From the NCBI GenBank assembly GCA_029204225.1, contig CM055093.1:27563566-27627565 (forward strand): DNA of 64,000 bases, given 5' to 3'. The notes beneath the pieces were generated by a model. The model was given only the letters and a program-made list of their open reading frames with translations, was not told the origin of the DNA and did no database searches. Made by a program: the position numbers and the translations under genes. The DNA is from Diphasiastrum complanatum (lineage: Eukaryota; Streptophyta; Lycopodiopsida; Lycopodiales; Lycopodiaceae). Below are positions 23,542 to 34,402 of this stretch, piece after piece. Within the stretch, counting starts at the first letter, position 1. Each line of letters begins with the position of its first letter.

Positions 23542-24074
23542 GTGATTTTGTATTTCTCCAAAAGGCTGAGCAAAGCTCCCATTTGGATGAAAGATCCCCT
23601 TTTGGGTGAACAGATTGTCAACAATCTTTTGCATAAATTTTGGTGTACTTTGTTGAGCATGTAAGTAGCTCTCCTAATGTAATTTGACTGGAGCATTTGC
23701 TGGAAGGTTTTAACCATCATGCAAATGTGTTTTCAGGTTCTTGACAGGTTGAGGAACATTCTCATGTGAAGTGATCTTAGATCTACATCTAAACACCAAG
23801 ATCTGACAAGGTAGTGAAGCTAGTCTTGTTATTCACTAAGTGTGCTCTTTCATTCACCTCTAAAGCTTGTATTTATCACTTGCTGGAGTTTATAAACTTT
23901 TAGAAGTGTGGTTTACATGTGGTTTTACAGGTTGAATCAATATCTTAGTGTGTTGATCATATGTTGATCAAGTTTGTTCAATTCTAGGTATTCTTGGCAG
24001 CCTAGTCTTTTGTATTTTCTAAGAATGCAAGTAGCTCTTCACACCATAACTTGATTTGGTCACTTGTTGGAAAG

Positions 24075-25265
24075 TTATCAATGAATGTTAAAATGAATGT
24101 TACCAATGAACTTCTCAAGGAAGTTGGTAATAGTCAAAGTGCAAGTGAGGCATGGAATGCCTTGAATAAGCTCTTTGAATCAAAGTCCACATCTAGGGTA
24201 TTGACCCTAAGGAGGCAAATATTTTTTAGTAGGCAAAGAGAGAGTGAAAGTGCTCATGAATTTGTCTTGAGGGTTAAGTCCTTAAGTGATGATCTAGCAT
24301 GTATTGATGAAAACATAAAAGATGGTGAAATAGTCCAGGTTATGTTGAATGGTTTGCTAGATGAACATGCTAACCTTGTGCAAAGTTTTGCCATTCAAAG
24401 AGTCTTGCCAAGTGTGGTTGACTTGCAAGATATCTTATTGGCTGAAGAACATAGGTTGCAATCAAAGCTTGATGGTGCATCCTTGCAAGGTGGAGGTGAA
24501 GAGGCTTTCTTCACAAAAGGCAAAGTCAAAGGCAAAGGCAAAGGCAAAGGGAAATGGTCCAAAGGTGGTAACTCGGATCATGATGATCACTCTTCCTCCT
24601 CCTCTTCTACTTCTTTTAGAAAGAAAGAGAAGTCAAAGTTCAAGTGCTTTTATTGTGGGATAAAAGGTCATTTTGCAAATGAATGTCATAAGAAGCAAAG
24701 TGATGAAGGTAGCAAGCAAAACAACTTTTGTACTTCTAATGAGGATCTAGATTCTTGTGATTCTCTCATAATGCGTTCTTCAAGTCTAATGTAAAGTGGA
24801 AGTGACAAGGATTCATGGTGGATAGATAGTGGATTCACAAATGACTAGTCACAAGGAGTTCTTTACTTCTTTAATCTCTTATGTTGGAACCAAGAAAGTC
24901 GTTCACATGCCAAATGGTGGTGAGTGTATGATCAAAGGTATTGGCTCAATTCCTATTTGCCTTTTTACTAGTAGGAATGTAAGGCTTGATGGTGTTCTTT
25001 AAATTCCTTCACTTTCAAGGAATTTGCTAAGTGTTGGTCAAATGTTAAAAAAAGGGTACAAGACAAAGTTTGTTGGAGATGTTTGCTTCATTACTAAGGG
25101 AGATGTCTTGATTGCTATGGGCAATAGACAAGGTAGACTTTACAAGCTTGATGCATTTGTTATGTCTAACAAGAGGAATGAAATGGATGTCGGTTGTTCT
25201 CTCAACTTTCAAAAGTCAATCCCTAGCATCAATAAGATTGGTCGATCTTATGCAGAATCTAAATA
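24075..25265 (+). pseudogene. copia gag-protease-pre-integrase (element C, left part)
   Basis: The Gag frame is joined from MNVTNELLKEVG (the first ~70 residues of normal gag are missing) through EIVQVMLNGL, a KGKGKGKGK basic run and a CCHC knuckle CFYCGIKGHFANEC, to a TAA at 24792. After it, in other frames, comes the protease block WWIDSG with a one-base defect, SHKEFFTSLISY, a stop at about 25000, then SRNLLSVGQMLKKGY and RLYKLDAFV. At 25180 the similarity to copia ends instead of continuing into the integrase zinc-binding domain. That domain begins only at 27950, after ~2.7 kb of other DNA. Confidence 0.85.
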
Positions 25266-25287
25266 ACTTCTTATTGCTAGATCTAGG

Positions 25288-25893
25288 TTGAGATCTAATG
25301 AGCTTCTTGGAGATAGTTATTGTTGTGCTAACTTGGCAACTTTTGGTGAATCTATTATCAATGTTTTGGATCCATTGGATCTTGAAGATGGACTAGTGCT
25401 ACCTACTAGTCAAATGGAGTCTGGTGGTGCTAAATTAGTATCATGTTTGAACTCTTCTACTCATAGATTTCCAAGTCTTGGTGGCTCTTCAATGGAACTA
25501 CATGGCAAGTGCAAAAATGAAAAAGGTAAGAAGAGAGCTAACTTCATCAATGGAGGTGATGAAAACTCTTCTTTGGAACTAGTTATTGCTAATGACTTAT
25601 TTACTCATTTGGAAAGAGATGGTGCTTTGAGCATGATTGAAGAAAAAGTTTCTTTTGTATCTTTATGTGATGAGTCCAAAAAAGTCATTTGTGAAACAAG
25701 TGGTGTCACATGTATTCATAAAGAAAGTAGATCAAAAGGTTCTATCGTGAGACTTGGTGAGGAAGATCTCAAGTCAAAAGGAAGAGATGAATGTGAAGTG
25801 TTCAAAGTAGGATGTACTTTGAATGATGCTTTTGTGAATGATAGTGAGGGTTCATTATCATTACCTATATCATTGTTAGAAGTTCAGGTTTGA
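25288..25893 (+). CDS. Unrecognised 201-codon ORF inside a copia-derived unit
   Basis: Open frame of 201 codons, acidic and Ser-rich (LDPLDLEDGL, GGDENSSLELVIANDLF, CDESKKVICE), with no signal peptide, membrane segment, zinc knuckle or enzyme motif that I can see. It stands where copia integrase should be, 22 bases after the stop of the pre-integrase frame, and could have been fused to it before that stop arose. It may be captured host sequence or a lineage-specific extra domain. It may equally be a chance frame; only its length and position argue for reality. Confidence 0.35.
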   Translation: MRSNELLGDSYCCANLATFGESIINVLDPLDLEDGLVLPTSQMESGGAKLVSCLNSSTHRFPSLGGSSMELHGKCKNEKGKKRANFINGGDENSSLELVIANDLFTHLERDGALSMIEEKVSFVSLCDESKKVICETSGVTCIHKESRSKGSIVRLGEEDLKSKGRDECEVFKVGCTLNDAFVNDSEGSLSLPISLLEVQV

Positions 25894-26031
25894 CAAGAAA
25901 AAGTGGCAATTTCTCCAAGGAGGCGCATTACATGTGGACCAATCATGTTTTAGAGGTGCACATCATGAGGCCCAATAAAATTGTGAGGTGGTGAGCTCAT
26001 TGAGGTTTGGTTTGATCTCAAATGGGCTGGT

Positions 26032-26556
26032 TTGATTAGGTTTGATACTCAACTTCATCTACTCTACTTCATGTTGGATAGAATTGTAGAAATCTATCTT
26101 TTGGTTTATGGTGGTGACATTGTTTTCACTAACTATAGTGAAAGGTTGAAATCAAGCAATGATGAGATCTTGTGGGATGTTAATCATGTCTTTGAGAGGG
26201 AGTATCTTCAGAGGTCCAGATATGAAGATGTTTATAAATGCAAAGTCCTTGATGTTTTATTGGAAGATCAAGATGTTGATCTTGAATTGCTTCATCAACA
26301 CCAAGAGGCAAGTAGCAATTGGAAGCTAGTCAAAAGCATCAAAGGGGAGCCACATGGGCAAAGCATTTTGGATATATTTTTACAGGTTCTTGAAGGTTCA
26401 AGTAAGGTTCTTGGATCAGCAAGGAAGTGTCCTTTTACTCTACCTTATTTGTTTAATCTCATGTATGAACATTGTCATGTCAATGTGTTGGAATTGTCAA
26501 AATTCAATGAAACTAGTTCCATAGTTTTGCATCCTTTGGATCTTGGGATGGAATAG
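26032..26556 (+). CDS. Unrecognised 174-codon ORF inside the same unit
   Basis: Open frame reading MLDRIVEIYLLVYGGDIVF, then a charged helical stretch (DVYKCKVLDVLLEDQDVD) and a Leu-rich end. I find no family. It follows the 201-codon ORF on the same strand after ~140 bases and precedes an LTR. The ACAGGTT words near 26384 and elsewhere resemble splice acceptors, so the region might derive from a spliced transcript, but no exon structure can be shown. Confidence 0.3.
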   Translation: MIRFDTQLHLLYFMLDRIVEIYLLVYGGDIVFTNYSERLKSSNDEILWDVNHVFEREYLQRSRYEDVYKCKVLDVLLEDQDVDLELLHQHQEASSNWKLVKSIKGEPHGQSILDIFLQVLEGSSKVLGSARKCPFTLPYLFNLMYEHCHVNVLELSKFNETSSIVLHPLDLGME

Positions 26557-27234
26557 TTATCATTGCTGGTTCTTATGATCAAGTACATGCATTCATTCAA
26601 ATCTTGAAAGATATTGAAGTGATCAATATGTTTACTTTTGAGCAAAGTTGAAGATCTAGCATCCTAGTGTTGGCAAATTGGCAAATTGTTGACAATGTAG
26701 GATCAAGGGTTGTATGGAAATCTTGTGGAGATACTTCAAGTATTTCAAGTTCAGGTTTTGCTCATTCAAATGGAGCAGAGAACACATCATTTTGGCATTC
26801 ATTCACTCAAGGGCTTTCATGGATTGGAGATCTATAAAGGCAAGGTAGTGATGGAGGTTCATTCATGGAGATACATGGTGCATTCACTATGGGCATAGTG
26901 GAATGTGGAGGAGGCATGCAAACACTTGTTGGTTACTTTCACTTACAACTTGTTTGAACCTGTTTTACAGAGAATTCAAAGGTGGATACATGGAGGAATA
27001 CTTTCATTATAATTCTATGTTCTTTTACATGTATCATGTTCACCATTCTATGTAAAATTGATGTAAGAAATAGTGAAGCATCCTATATGGACACTATTAT
27101 CTATATTAATTATGTTGTACTTCATATTGTACATATTAGAACACTTTATAAGAGATCTATTATCATGATGGAGCTCATTTTTAGGTTGGAGCAAAGTAGT
27201 GTCGTAAAACTAGCAAGTTAAGTTGAAGAGAGAG
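26557..27234 (+). other. 3' part of the non-copia segment, ending in a purine tract
   Basis: No domain is visible. AAGTTGAAGAGAGAG at about 27220-27234 lies immediately before the LTR start TGTGAAAATTG and could serve as the polypurine tract of a unit running from about 24075 to 27870. Confidence 0.4.
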
Positions 27235-27870
27235 TGTGAAAATTGTCAACATTTCCTAGCTAGTTTGAGGCCTAAATTGGCAGTTTTTGTACAAAGTTTT
27301 GGATCTAGCATCTCACACATGTAAAAGAGACCTAAATACTTTTATTTTAGTATATATTTCATGTTGAAGAAGTCTCAATCTTCAGGACCTTCGAAATGAC
27401 ACCAAAATCATGTTATTTGGACATATAGGCCAAAATTGGCTATTTTAGGCTACTAGTGCCCTAAATTTGGGTCCTAAGTTCTAGAGAGAGGAGAGAGAGA
27501 GTCATCTCTCTCACCTATATTAGGCTGAAATTCATGGAGAACAGGTTGGAGAAACTTATTGTATTGTTGAGAGAGATCAACAGATCATTGTCATAGTTTC
27601 TTCCTCCATTGAGAGCATTGCTTTGTGTATTGTCTTCAAGCTTTTCTGTATGATCTTAAGAGGTTTCCAAAAGTGGTAGGCTGTTGTTGTAGGGTGTATG
27701 ATGTTGTTTTTGGCTACCATCAGTACCTTTGATAAGTTTCTTTTGTCTCTTGAATGATTTGTCAAGTTCATGTGTATCAAAGGTAGCATTAGGATGCTTT
27801 GCCATTTCTAGCTTTTGTAGCTTGTGGTGCAATGGGAGTTTGGATCCATTCAAGATCCACTTTTTTCACA
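27235..27870 (+). repeat. LTR, 636 bases, TGTGAA...TTCACA
   Basis: Begins TGTGAAAATTG after a purine tract and ends TTTTTTCACA directly before a primer-binding-site-like word. The ends form a six-base inverted repeat. DNA of copia type lies on both sides, so this one LTR serves as 3' LTR for the left unit and 5' LTR for the right. No second copy in the window. Confidence 0.65.
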
Positions 27871-27882
27871 TGGTATTAGATC
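27871..27882 (+). other. Primer binding site (initiator tRNA-Met type)
   Basis: TGGTATTAGATC starts right at the LTR end and differs at two positions from TGGTATCAGAGC, the form complementary to the 3' end of plant initiator tRNA-Met and seen at elements D, E and G in this window. Confidence 0.65.
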
Positions 27883-27949
27883 TAGTTGGCTGTTATGTTT
27901 AGTAAGGTTTCCATTTATGGTGATATTTGGATATACCTAAAGGAGGTTT

Positions 27950-28880
27950 GAAATAAAAGAATGGGACACCTCAACTTCAAGTCATTGGAGATAATGGCTA
28001 GGAAGAAGATTGTGACATGTCTTCCAAGCTCCTTAAGTGGCATAAAACATGTTTGTGAGTCTTTTGCTTTGTCTAGGTCACATAGACTACCTTATATTAG
28101 ATCTATATCTAGATCTACAAAGCCTTTTCAACTTGTACATTCGGATTTTCATGGATTTACTACAATTAGCAATAGTGGAGCTAAGATGTATGTAACACTC
28201 ATTGATGATTTTAGTAGATTTTGTTGGATCTGTCTTCGTAAGGATGAAGTGTATGATGTGTTTATCAAGTTCAAGAATGCAAGGGAGAACCAGTTTTCCA
28301 CAAGGAGGATCAACATTACTCTTGATGATAGGACCAAGGAGGATCCATCTTCAAGAAGAGATATTTTTGTTGGATATAGTGAGGTGAGTACAGCCTACAA
28401 GGCTTACATTCCTTCTACTAACAAAGTGATTGTTGGTAGAGTTGTCATTTTTTATGAAGGGAACATTCCAAAAGTGTCTTCAACCATGATTGATGGTGAT
28501 GTGGATGGATTTAACATCTTGATGTTGATGAAAAGGATCCCACTTTGGATGCTGATGATGATGGACCTTCATCAAGTCAAAAGGCAAGGAGAATATCAAA
28601 GGAAAGACAAGTACCTTTAAGACTCACATATAATCAAAAGGATAAGCAAGTAGTTTTTGGAAATTATGTTGCTTTCCTAACCTCTTTGGATGAACCTACA
28701 AGTGTAGATCAAGCAAGGAAAGAAGGAGTGGATCCAAGCAATGGATCTTGAGTATCAAGCTCTTATAAAGAGTGGAACATCTTTTGGAGGATCTTCTTGT
28801 GTAGATGGTGCTATGCAAGTGGTGAAGAAACAAAATGTTTCTAGTGCCAAAGCCATGCTAGCTCTCTATACAAATTTTGA
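27950..28880 (+). pseudogene. copia integrase/linker/RT-start remnant (element C, right part)
   Basis: Starts at KRMGHLNFKSLEIMARKKI of the integrase zinc-binding domain, continues SFALSRSHRLPY (a Cys of the usual CESC.LS pattern is changed) and the core LVHSDFHGF...LIDDFSRFCWI. Then most of the core, including the second Asp and Glu blocks, is deleted and the frame resumes at RRDIFVGYSEVSTAYKAY. The linker ends in SRRISKERQV-type residues and, after a frameshift, KKEWIQAMDLEYQALIKSGT begins RT, after which similarity is lost at about 28790. Confidence 0.85.
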
Positions 28881-28904
28881 CTAAAAAGACACAAGAAATG
28901 AAGT

Positions 28905-29965
28905 TGTTTGCGATCAATTTTGTGACACACGAAACGAAATTGTTTCGCGACACAAAATCTTTCTTGCTCCACGAACAGCCAAGAAGATTAGCCAAGTACC
29001 AAAGGGTACAAACACTTGATCAGGTATCATGACATCAACAGAAGTAATCTAGATTGTGGCTAATCTGCCACTTTTGTAATTTGCGATTAGTTGTAGATGT
29101 TTAAACTTTTCTAGTCTATAAGTTACACGATGCGACACGAAAAAGTTCGCAAACTATATACTTTCAGTTTGATGCATAATGTTGTAATGTTAGTAAGCAA
29201 GACAAGAAGTCAGAAGACAAAATATACATAATACATGTCCGCCTGCATGCGAGACAATTTTGTATAGGATTTGTAAATCCAGAAAGTCCGCTAGTAAGCG
29301 AGACATGATTCGTGAGAGAATTGTGTTTCTCTCACACCAATGCACTACGCGGATTTTTAATGCAGTGCTTGCAAAATTAGAAAATCAATAGATGATATTG
29401 TAGCTGTTGTGCACATTATTAATCTGTATGATTGTATGATCTCGAATGTAAATTTGTCTGTTACAATTCGTGTGTCTGATTCACTTGCTCATTTAATTCC
29501 GCACTTTGGTTTGATCTTGTTGAATGCTATATTAATTTGTTAACGTAGATCAACAGTGTCTAACCGAATGATACAGCTGGTAGTGACCAGCGATCATATC
29601 TGAATTCCTAACGAACTGATCTCGTTCGTGAATTCTTTCGCTTTGTGTTTCGCCTCGCTTCGCTTCATGATCACTTGGCTATAAGGGTAAATCAAATTTA
29701 GAGCTTACCTAAGTTTTGTTTTGTTTTGTTCTGTTTCGTCTCGTCTTGTTTCACTTCGTCTCATCTCGTCTCATCACAGAGCTTGTTTGATCTTTTTGTG
29801 AATGCTTGTGCTTTGTTTCTTTTGTGTTGTTTCACGATCTCTATGTTTTTATCATGAATCAATGTCAGAGCTCGTTTAAGCTTTGCATCATTTCGTTTCA
29901 CTTTTATTTAGATTTCATCTCATCAATCCATTTCTAAAGAAAACCAATTTGCTTTATTGAAATGA
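28905..29965 (-). repeat. LTR-like repeat, partner of 6906-7840
   Basis: Reverse complement of 6906-7840, with an added ~130 bases (about 29520-29650) that hold CGTTAACGTAG-type words and no counterpart in the first copy. It abuts the decayed copia RT start on its left. Confidence 0.65.
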
Positions 29966-30351
29966 GAAAATGAACATGAGGAGCAACTCGAGTTGGTCCC
30001 TTTTTATAGTAGAGAGGAGGACCCTAGCCTTTGAATCCTATTGGTCTAGTCTTGCCTCTCTTTTTATTCAAATTTAAAAAAGTGTGGAAACCATCAAAAA
30101 CCCAACTTTATTCACTAACTTGACATTTAGGCCCTGCGACATTAAAAGTCTTGCAAAAAGGCCTAAAGTCCTTTTATTGACTTTAAACTATTCAATCAAA
30201 TAACTATGTGATCATCGGGTTGGACTTACACATGCAGGGTGTCAAATCTCTCTCACTTATTAACTAGAGTTAGGGTTGCCTTGGGATCCGCAAACCCTCC
30301 AACAGTATTTCTCACCAAAACTGGTGGCGGTCCCACAACACCTGCAATATG
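29966..30351. other. Unassigned DNA
   Basis: No copia or other domain seen. On the minus strand a Gly/Pro-containing frame (VVGPPPVLVRN) follows the stop of the neighbouring unknown gene and may be its read-on. Confidence 0.35.
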
Positions 30352-31218
30352 CAGTTATTGGGGACTTTTATTGGCTTCGTGCCAAATCTTGATTAAATGG
30401 TACTGCACCATCTCCATAAAGTCGAGGCGTGCAGTATTAAAATTCAAATTGTGTGGCAGAAAACAACGGTGGGCTCCGGCAATCCACTTGGAGGTTGTCC
30501 ATGATGTGAAGCGTGATTCCCAGGAGCCTCCCATCATTGCCACACAAAAATATAAATGAGCAACCGACAGTTGATCTTTGATTTGCTCTGAGGCCATCGG
30601 CTTATTTGGATCGAATGCTAGAGGAGGGAGACAATCATCCCATCTGGTTGCCAGTGACGCCAACAAAGTTAGATATTTAGCAAATATTGCTGATTGTCGT
30701 ACCGTTGGATCTAGAGAGTGGACATATTCTCTCTAATAGGCTTGTAAGGCACGGTGGAAATCCACTAAGATTGTCCAGCTGTAGGGATGATGGATGATTG
30801 GCCAATTGGGCATATGGATGGTGATCTTGTCCATAGCCAATCCCAAATCTTTCCATTTATTTCTTTCCAACATTGGCACATAATACGGATCTACCCGCAA
30901 TTGGCAAGGGCTGGCGACGTAACTCCCAATTGATTCCAGAGTTTTTTCAAAAACAGTGATTCTCCATGCCAGCTGCTCACCCAATGTAGGTATTTTATCA
31001 AACTCTTTGTCGGCCTCTATCTCAAAGGTCTTAAACTTCAGAACCCATCCACCACGCGAGGACTCATGCAGATGTTGCTTTAAGAAGGTTTGGATCTGGT
31101 GCTCAATGCGGATGGGCCTTCTGAATAGAGGTGTGGTCCTTGATGAGGATGGACCTGCTTGTACTGCCGGAAAGATTGGCGGTTGTTCGGCTATATCCGG
31201 AGCTCCCCTCTGGTCCAT
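30352..31218 (-). pseudogene. Unrecognised protein gene broken by one TAG
   Basis: From an ATG at 31218 (MDQRGAPDI) the frame runs ~160 codons to a TAG just after RALQAY near 30733, then stays open in the same frame for ~125 codons to a TAA at 30352-30354. The protein would be ~288 residues: a Pro/Ser-rich start, then a mixed globular part rich in Trp (WVLKFKTFEIEADKEF, KWKDLGLAMDKITIHMPNW, ATRWDDCLPPLAF, MMGGSWESRFTSWTT). No zinc knuckle, protease or signal sequence. The frame on both sides of a single stop argues for a recently lost gene, or a Gag-like protein of an unidentified element. I do not recognise the family. Confidence 0.5.
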
Positions 31219-31236
31219 GCTCAAGTCTACCCCCGA

Positions 31237-31362
31237 GATCATACAATCATACAGATTAAGAATGTGCACAAAATCTACAATATCATCTATTGACTTTTTG
31301 ATTTTTCAAGCATTACATGATAGATCCATGTAGTGCATTGGTGTGAGAGAAATACCACTGAT
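31237..31362 (+). repeat. 126-base fragment of the 6906-7840 LTR-like repeat
   Basis: Matches 7318-7440 (GAGATCAT...ATACA, AATGTGCACA, GTAGTGCATTGGTGTGAGAG). It borders the start of the unknown gene at 31218 and the DUF7869-type remnant on the right. Confidence 0.8.
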
Positions 31363-31369
31363 GCATCGT

Positions 31370-32560
31370 GTAGGATCAATCAAGGCCTGGCCATTTCAAC
31401 ATGTTTCCAAACTCCTCCAATAATTTGTGCACTGCCATGTATTGACTTTCTAGACCCTTCATTGTAGGATGTCTTGTACCTATAAAATGAAGCTTTTGGC
31501 AATCCATGCATCTCCTACCATGCTACACTACAAATTGGCTCCCTTTGAAACATCATGTATGTGCATCTTGATCCAAGTACATTATGTGTAGTTTGTAACA
31601 TGTCATAAATATATGTCACCCTATTTTCAAGTTTGCTTCGTGCATTGTGAATCTTGTCACGATTCATAAGTTGACAACATTGTCGCTTACAACAATCTAT
31701 GGACGCCACTTTTTGAATTGCTTCTAATGAGCACTTGACTTCTCTCTTTTTTTCACTTGAACAACTTGAAGTTTTTGTTTTTCTATGAATCATGTTATAT
31801 GACCTTTTTTCTTCCATCCAACAGCGTTTCTCCGGCCATTAGAAAGGCAACATCTGACTCTTCACTACTATGCTCATCATCATTTAAGAAGTCTGATTTT
31901 TCTGTTTATGGACCCCTCAATCTTGATCCACATCCATTAAAGTGAGTTGATTGATTGGCCATTTTAGCAAGTCTAACTTTTCGTTCATTGTGCTAATATT
32001 AGCATGCCCATACCATTTTGTTATAGTGATTTCCACATGGTCATCTCCAAGCTCCTCAAAGTCAATTGCCTCATATGAAAATACAAGCAAAATGTACCCT
32101 TCTCCTAGGACAGTTTCACGACCTGAATTGAAAAATTTACCTTCTTGTCAATCCAATCCTAACGTGTAAGTGTTTTTGCCTCATTTTGAATCAATGCTTC
32201 TTCAATAATCTCCTCACTTGGATCTTCAATAACATCATCCTCCATGTTGGCATTTGTTTGGCATTTTTTTGGCATTTGTTTGTACTCGTCGATTTGTTCA
32301 ATGTGTCATTATCTTTGACTTTCACATCTTGAATACACCAAATCACGAACTTCCAATTGCTTCATCCAAAGTATCGGCATCCATTGTAGAAACAGGCAAT
32401 AACTTTCCTTTTTGAGTGGTTGCATGAACAATGATTGAGCATCTTCCGATACCAATTTGTTTTCATGACAAGTTGCATTTGGATCCAATGAAAAAATCTC
32501 ACCAAGTCCACATTCTTTCATGTTGATTGTAAGAACCACTAGTGTTCCCACTTTCAAGTT
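31370..32560 (-). pseudogene. Probable N-terminal part of a DUF7869-type gene
   Basis: On the minus strand, in several frames: an LGEGYILLVFSYEAIDF stretch with ITITKWYGHANIST (about 32120-31970); a Cys-rich SIDCCKRQCCQL block (31710); and PICSVAW, stop, EMHGLPKASFYRYKTSYNEG with RKSIHG (31530-31410). The CC..CC block followed by IC..AW...G....FYR....YNEG is, from memory, the usual N-terminal half of proteins ending in the DUF7869 domain found at 12435-13930. The fragments are on opposite strands 18 kb apart, so they need not be one gene. Stops and frameshifts show it is dead. Confidence 0.5.
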
Positions 32561-33000
32561 ATATTCAACACTTGTAAAAGTAAAGACATTCTCTTATTAG
32601 AAATTTTCATGATATATCAATTTGAGCATGCCAACATCTACCACTAGATTTTCATAGTTGAAGATTTATTTACAATTAACAACATTCATGATCTAGGTTC
32701 ACTAAGATATCTTTTTTATTGGAGCAAAATTCTCCAATAGTAGAACTCATTCTGTGATACTTATTGTAAGCACCACTAATATTTCCATTTTCAAAATATA
32801 TTCAACTTTTTTGTACAAGCATAGATGTTCTCTTGGTACGAATTTCTATAGTACATTAGTTGAGCATGTACTCATCTAGCACTAAAATTTCATAACTAAA
32901 GATTCAATTACAATTAGTGTTTTCGATGAACTAGGTTCACCAAAGTATCATTTTTATTGAAACACGATAGTGTTATTCTTTATTAGTAAAAATCAATTCT
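32520..33000. repeat. Diverged tandem repeat, ~240-base period
   Basis: A block beginning GATTGTAAGAACCACTAGTG (32524) recurs as TTATTGTAAGCACCACTAAT (32761), and each runs through a GAACTAGGTTCA/GATCTAGGTTCA word. Two units, AT-rich, strongly diverged. Confidence 0.6.
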
Positions 33001-33169
33001 TTGAACCTAGTTCATCTAATTATGTAATTACCATAAATTTATGTCTAAAATCCAAGTTATGTCAAGAAAAGTTCACAAAGTCAAGATTCCTTTAATCAAT
33101 CCTAATCTGGTAATACCATGAAAAGAGATTCAACCATTGAAAGAAAAACATCATAAGACTTTTTGAATG

Positions 33170-33965
33170 TTTAGGAAAATTGGAGACATTGGTAATAATT
33201 TTGTATTTTTCAAGGAATATTCGATATCTTTCATGAAAATGAGTTGGTCCTTGTGACTCGTCTACATATGCATTGAGTGCCCAAACAGTGAACAAGATGA
33301 ACATGATAATGATGAATCACACAAATGATTTTATATTGTGTTGGATTTAATGGGGCTTGAAAATTGATAGTTTGGCATTAGAAGTAGAGAGGTACAAATT
33401 TAGTCTTCCAAAATCAAGATTTAATGTCCAACGTTCAAGGTTTACTAGTTTAATATTAATATTCTTATTGGAATAAGATAGTGACATTCTTCAATCCTAG
33501 AACCCAGCTTGACGAACCTAGTTCATCAAAATGTCTCATTGTTTAGGAAATTGGGGACATTCTTAAAAAATTTGTATCTTTTTAAGAAATATTCGTTGAT
33601 GAAAATGAGTTGGTGCTTGTTGACTCGTCTACATATGCATTGAGTGCCCAAGTAGCAAACAAGACGAACATGATAAGGATGAATCAAACAAATGATTTTA
33701 TATTGTGTTGGATTTAATGGGACTTCAAAATTGAGAATTTGGCCTTAGAAGTAGAGAGATACAAATTTAGTCTTCCAGAATAAAGATTTAATGTCCTACG
33801 TCAAGGTCCAAGATTTATGGTTCATTAGTTTTATATTCATATTCTTATTGGAATAAGATAGTGGCATTCTTCTCAGTACTAGAACTTAGTTTGATGAACC
33901 CAGTTTCTCAAAGTATCTCGTTGTTTAGGAAAATTGGAAAAATTGTCAATATTCAAAATTTATAG
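33170..33965. repeat. Tandem repeat, ~380-base period
   Basis: TTTAGGAAAATTGGAGACATT (33170), TTTAGGAAATTGGGGACATT (33542) and TTTAGGAAAATTGGAAAAATT (33927) start successive units. Shared inner words include CTCGTCTACATATGCATTGA and TTATATTGTGTTGGATTTAA. Two full units and the start of a third. No coding content. Confidence 0.8.
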
Positions 33966-34402
33966 CTATTTTTACTAGGAAACCTCAATTTTATGTTATG
34001 AGCATCCCAAACACTCTTGTAAACTAAATAAAGCAACTTAAAAAAACTAAGTGCTTTCTTAATTCATGCGATCTTGAAGCTAATGTTCCGTACAATGTTT
34101 GCATACCTTGCTTTGTTTCCATTTGAAGTTTTGGCTAGTAACAAACTAATGTAGAGTTTCCGGAAGATATTACACTGCTTTTAATCCAATCTAAATAAAG
34201 GTCTTCATTTGTTTTGGTAGCTCCTGCATCCAATCTTGAACACAAAAATTGACACATGATAATGATTCTTTAATTTTGAAATTAAAAAATAGGGTTTTAA
34301 AGAGGCAAACAAAATTCTACGAAATTTTTAATCCCCAACAAAATTCTACATACATTCATCATCAATTCTTGAACATATTTAGCATAACTTTACTTTTGTG
34401 CA
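33966..34402. other. Unassigned AT-rich DNA
   Basis: Nothing recognised; element D similarity begins at about 34403. Confidence 0.4.

Noticed and set aside
25288-25893. Copia envelope-like third ORF (Sirevirus type)
   Set aside because: Such ORFs follow RNase H near the 3' end and usually carry membrane or coiled-coil segments; this one follows the pre-integrase region and shows neither.
33170-33965. Centromeric satellite
   Set aside because: Only two and a bit diverged units, flanked by transposon remnants; too short to call a centromere array.
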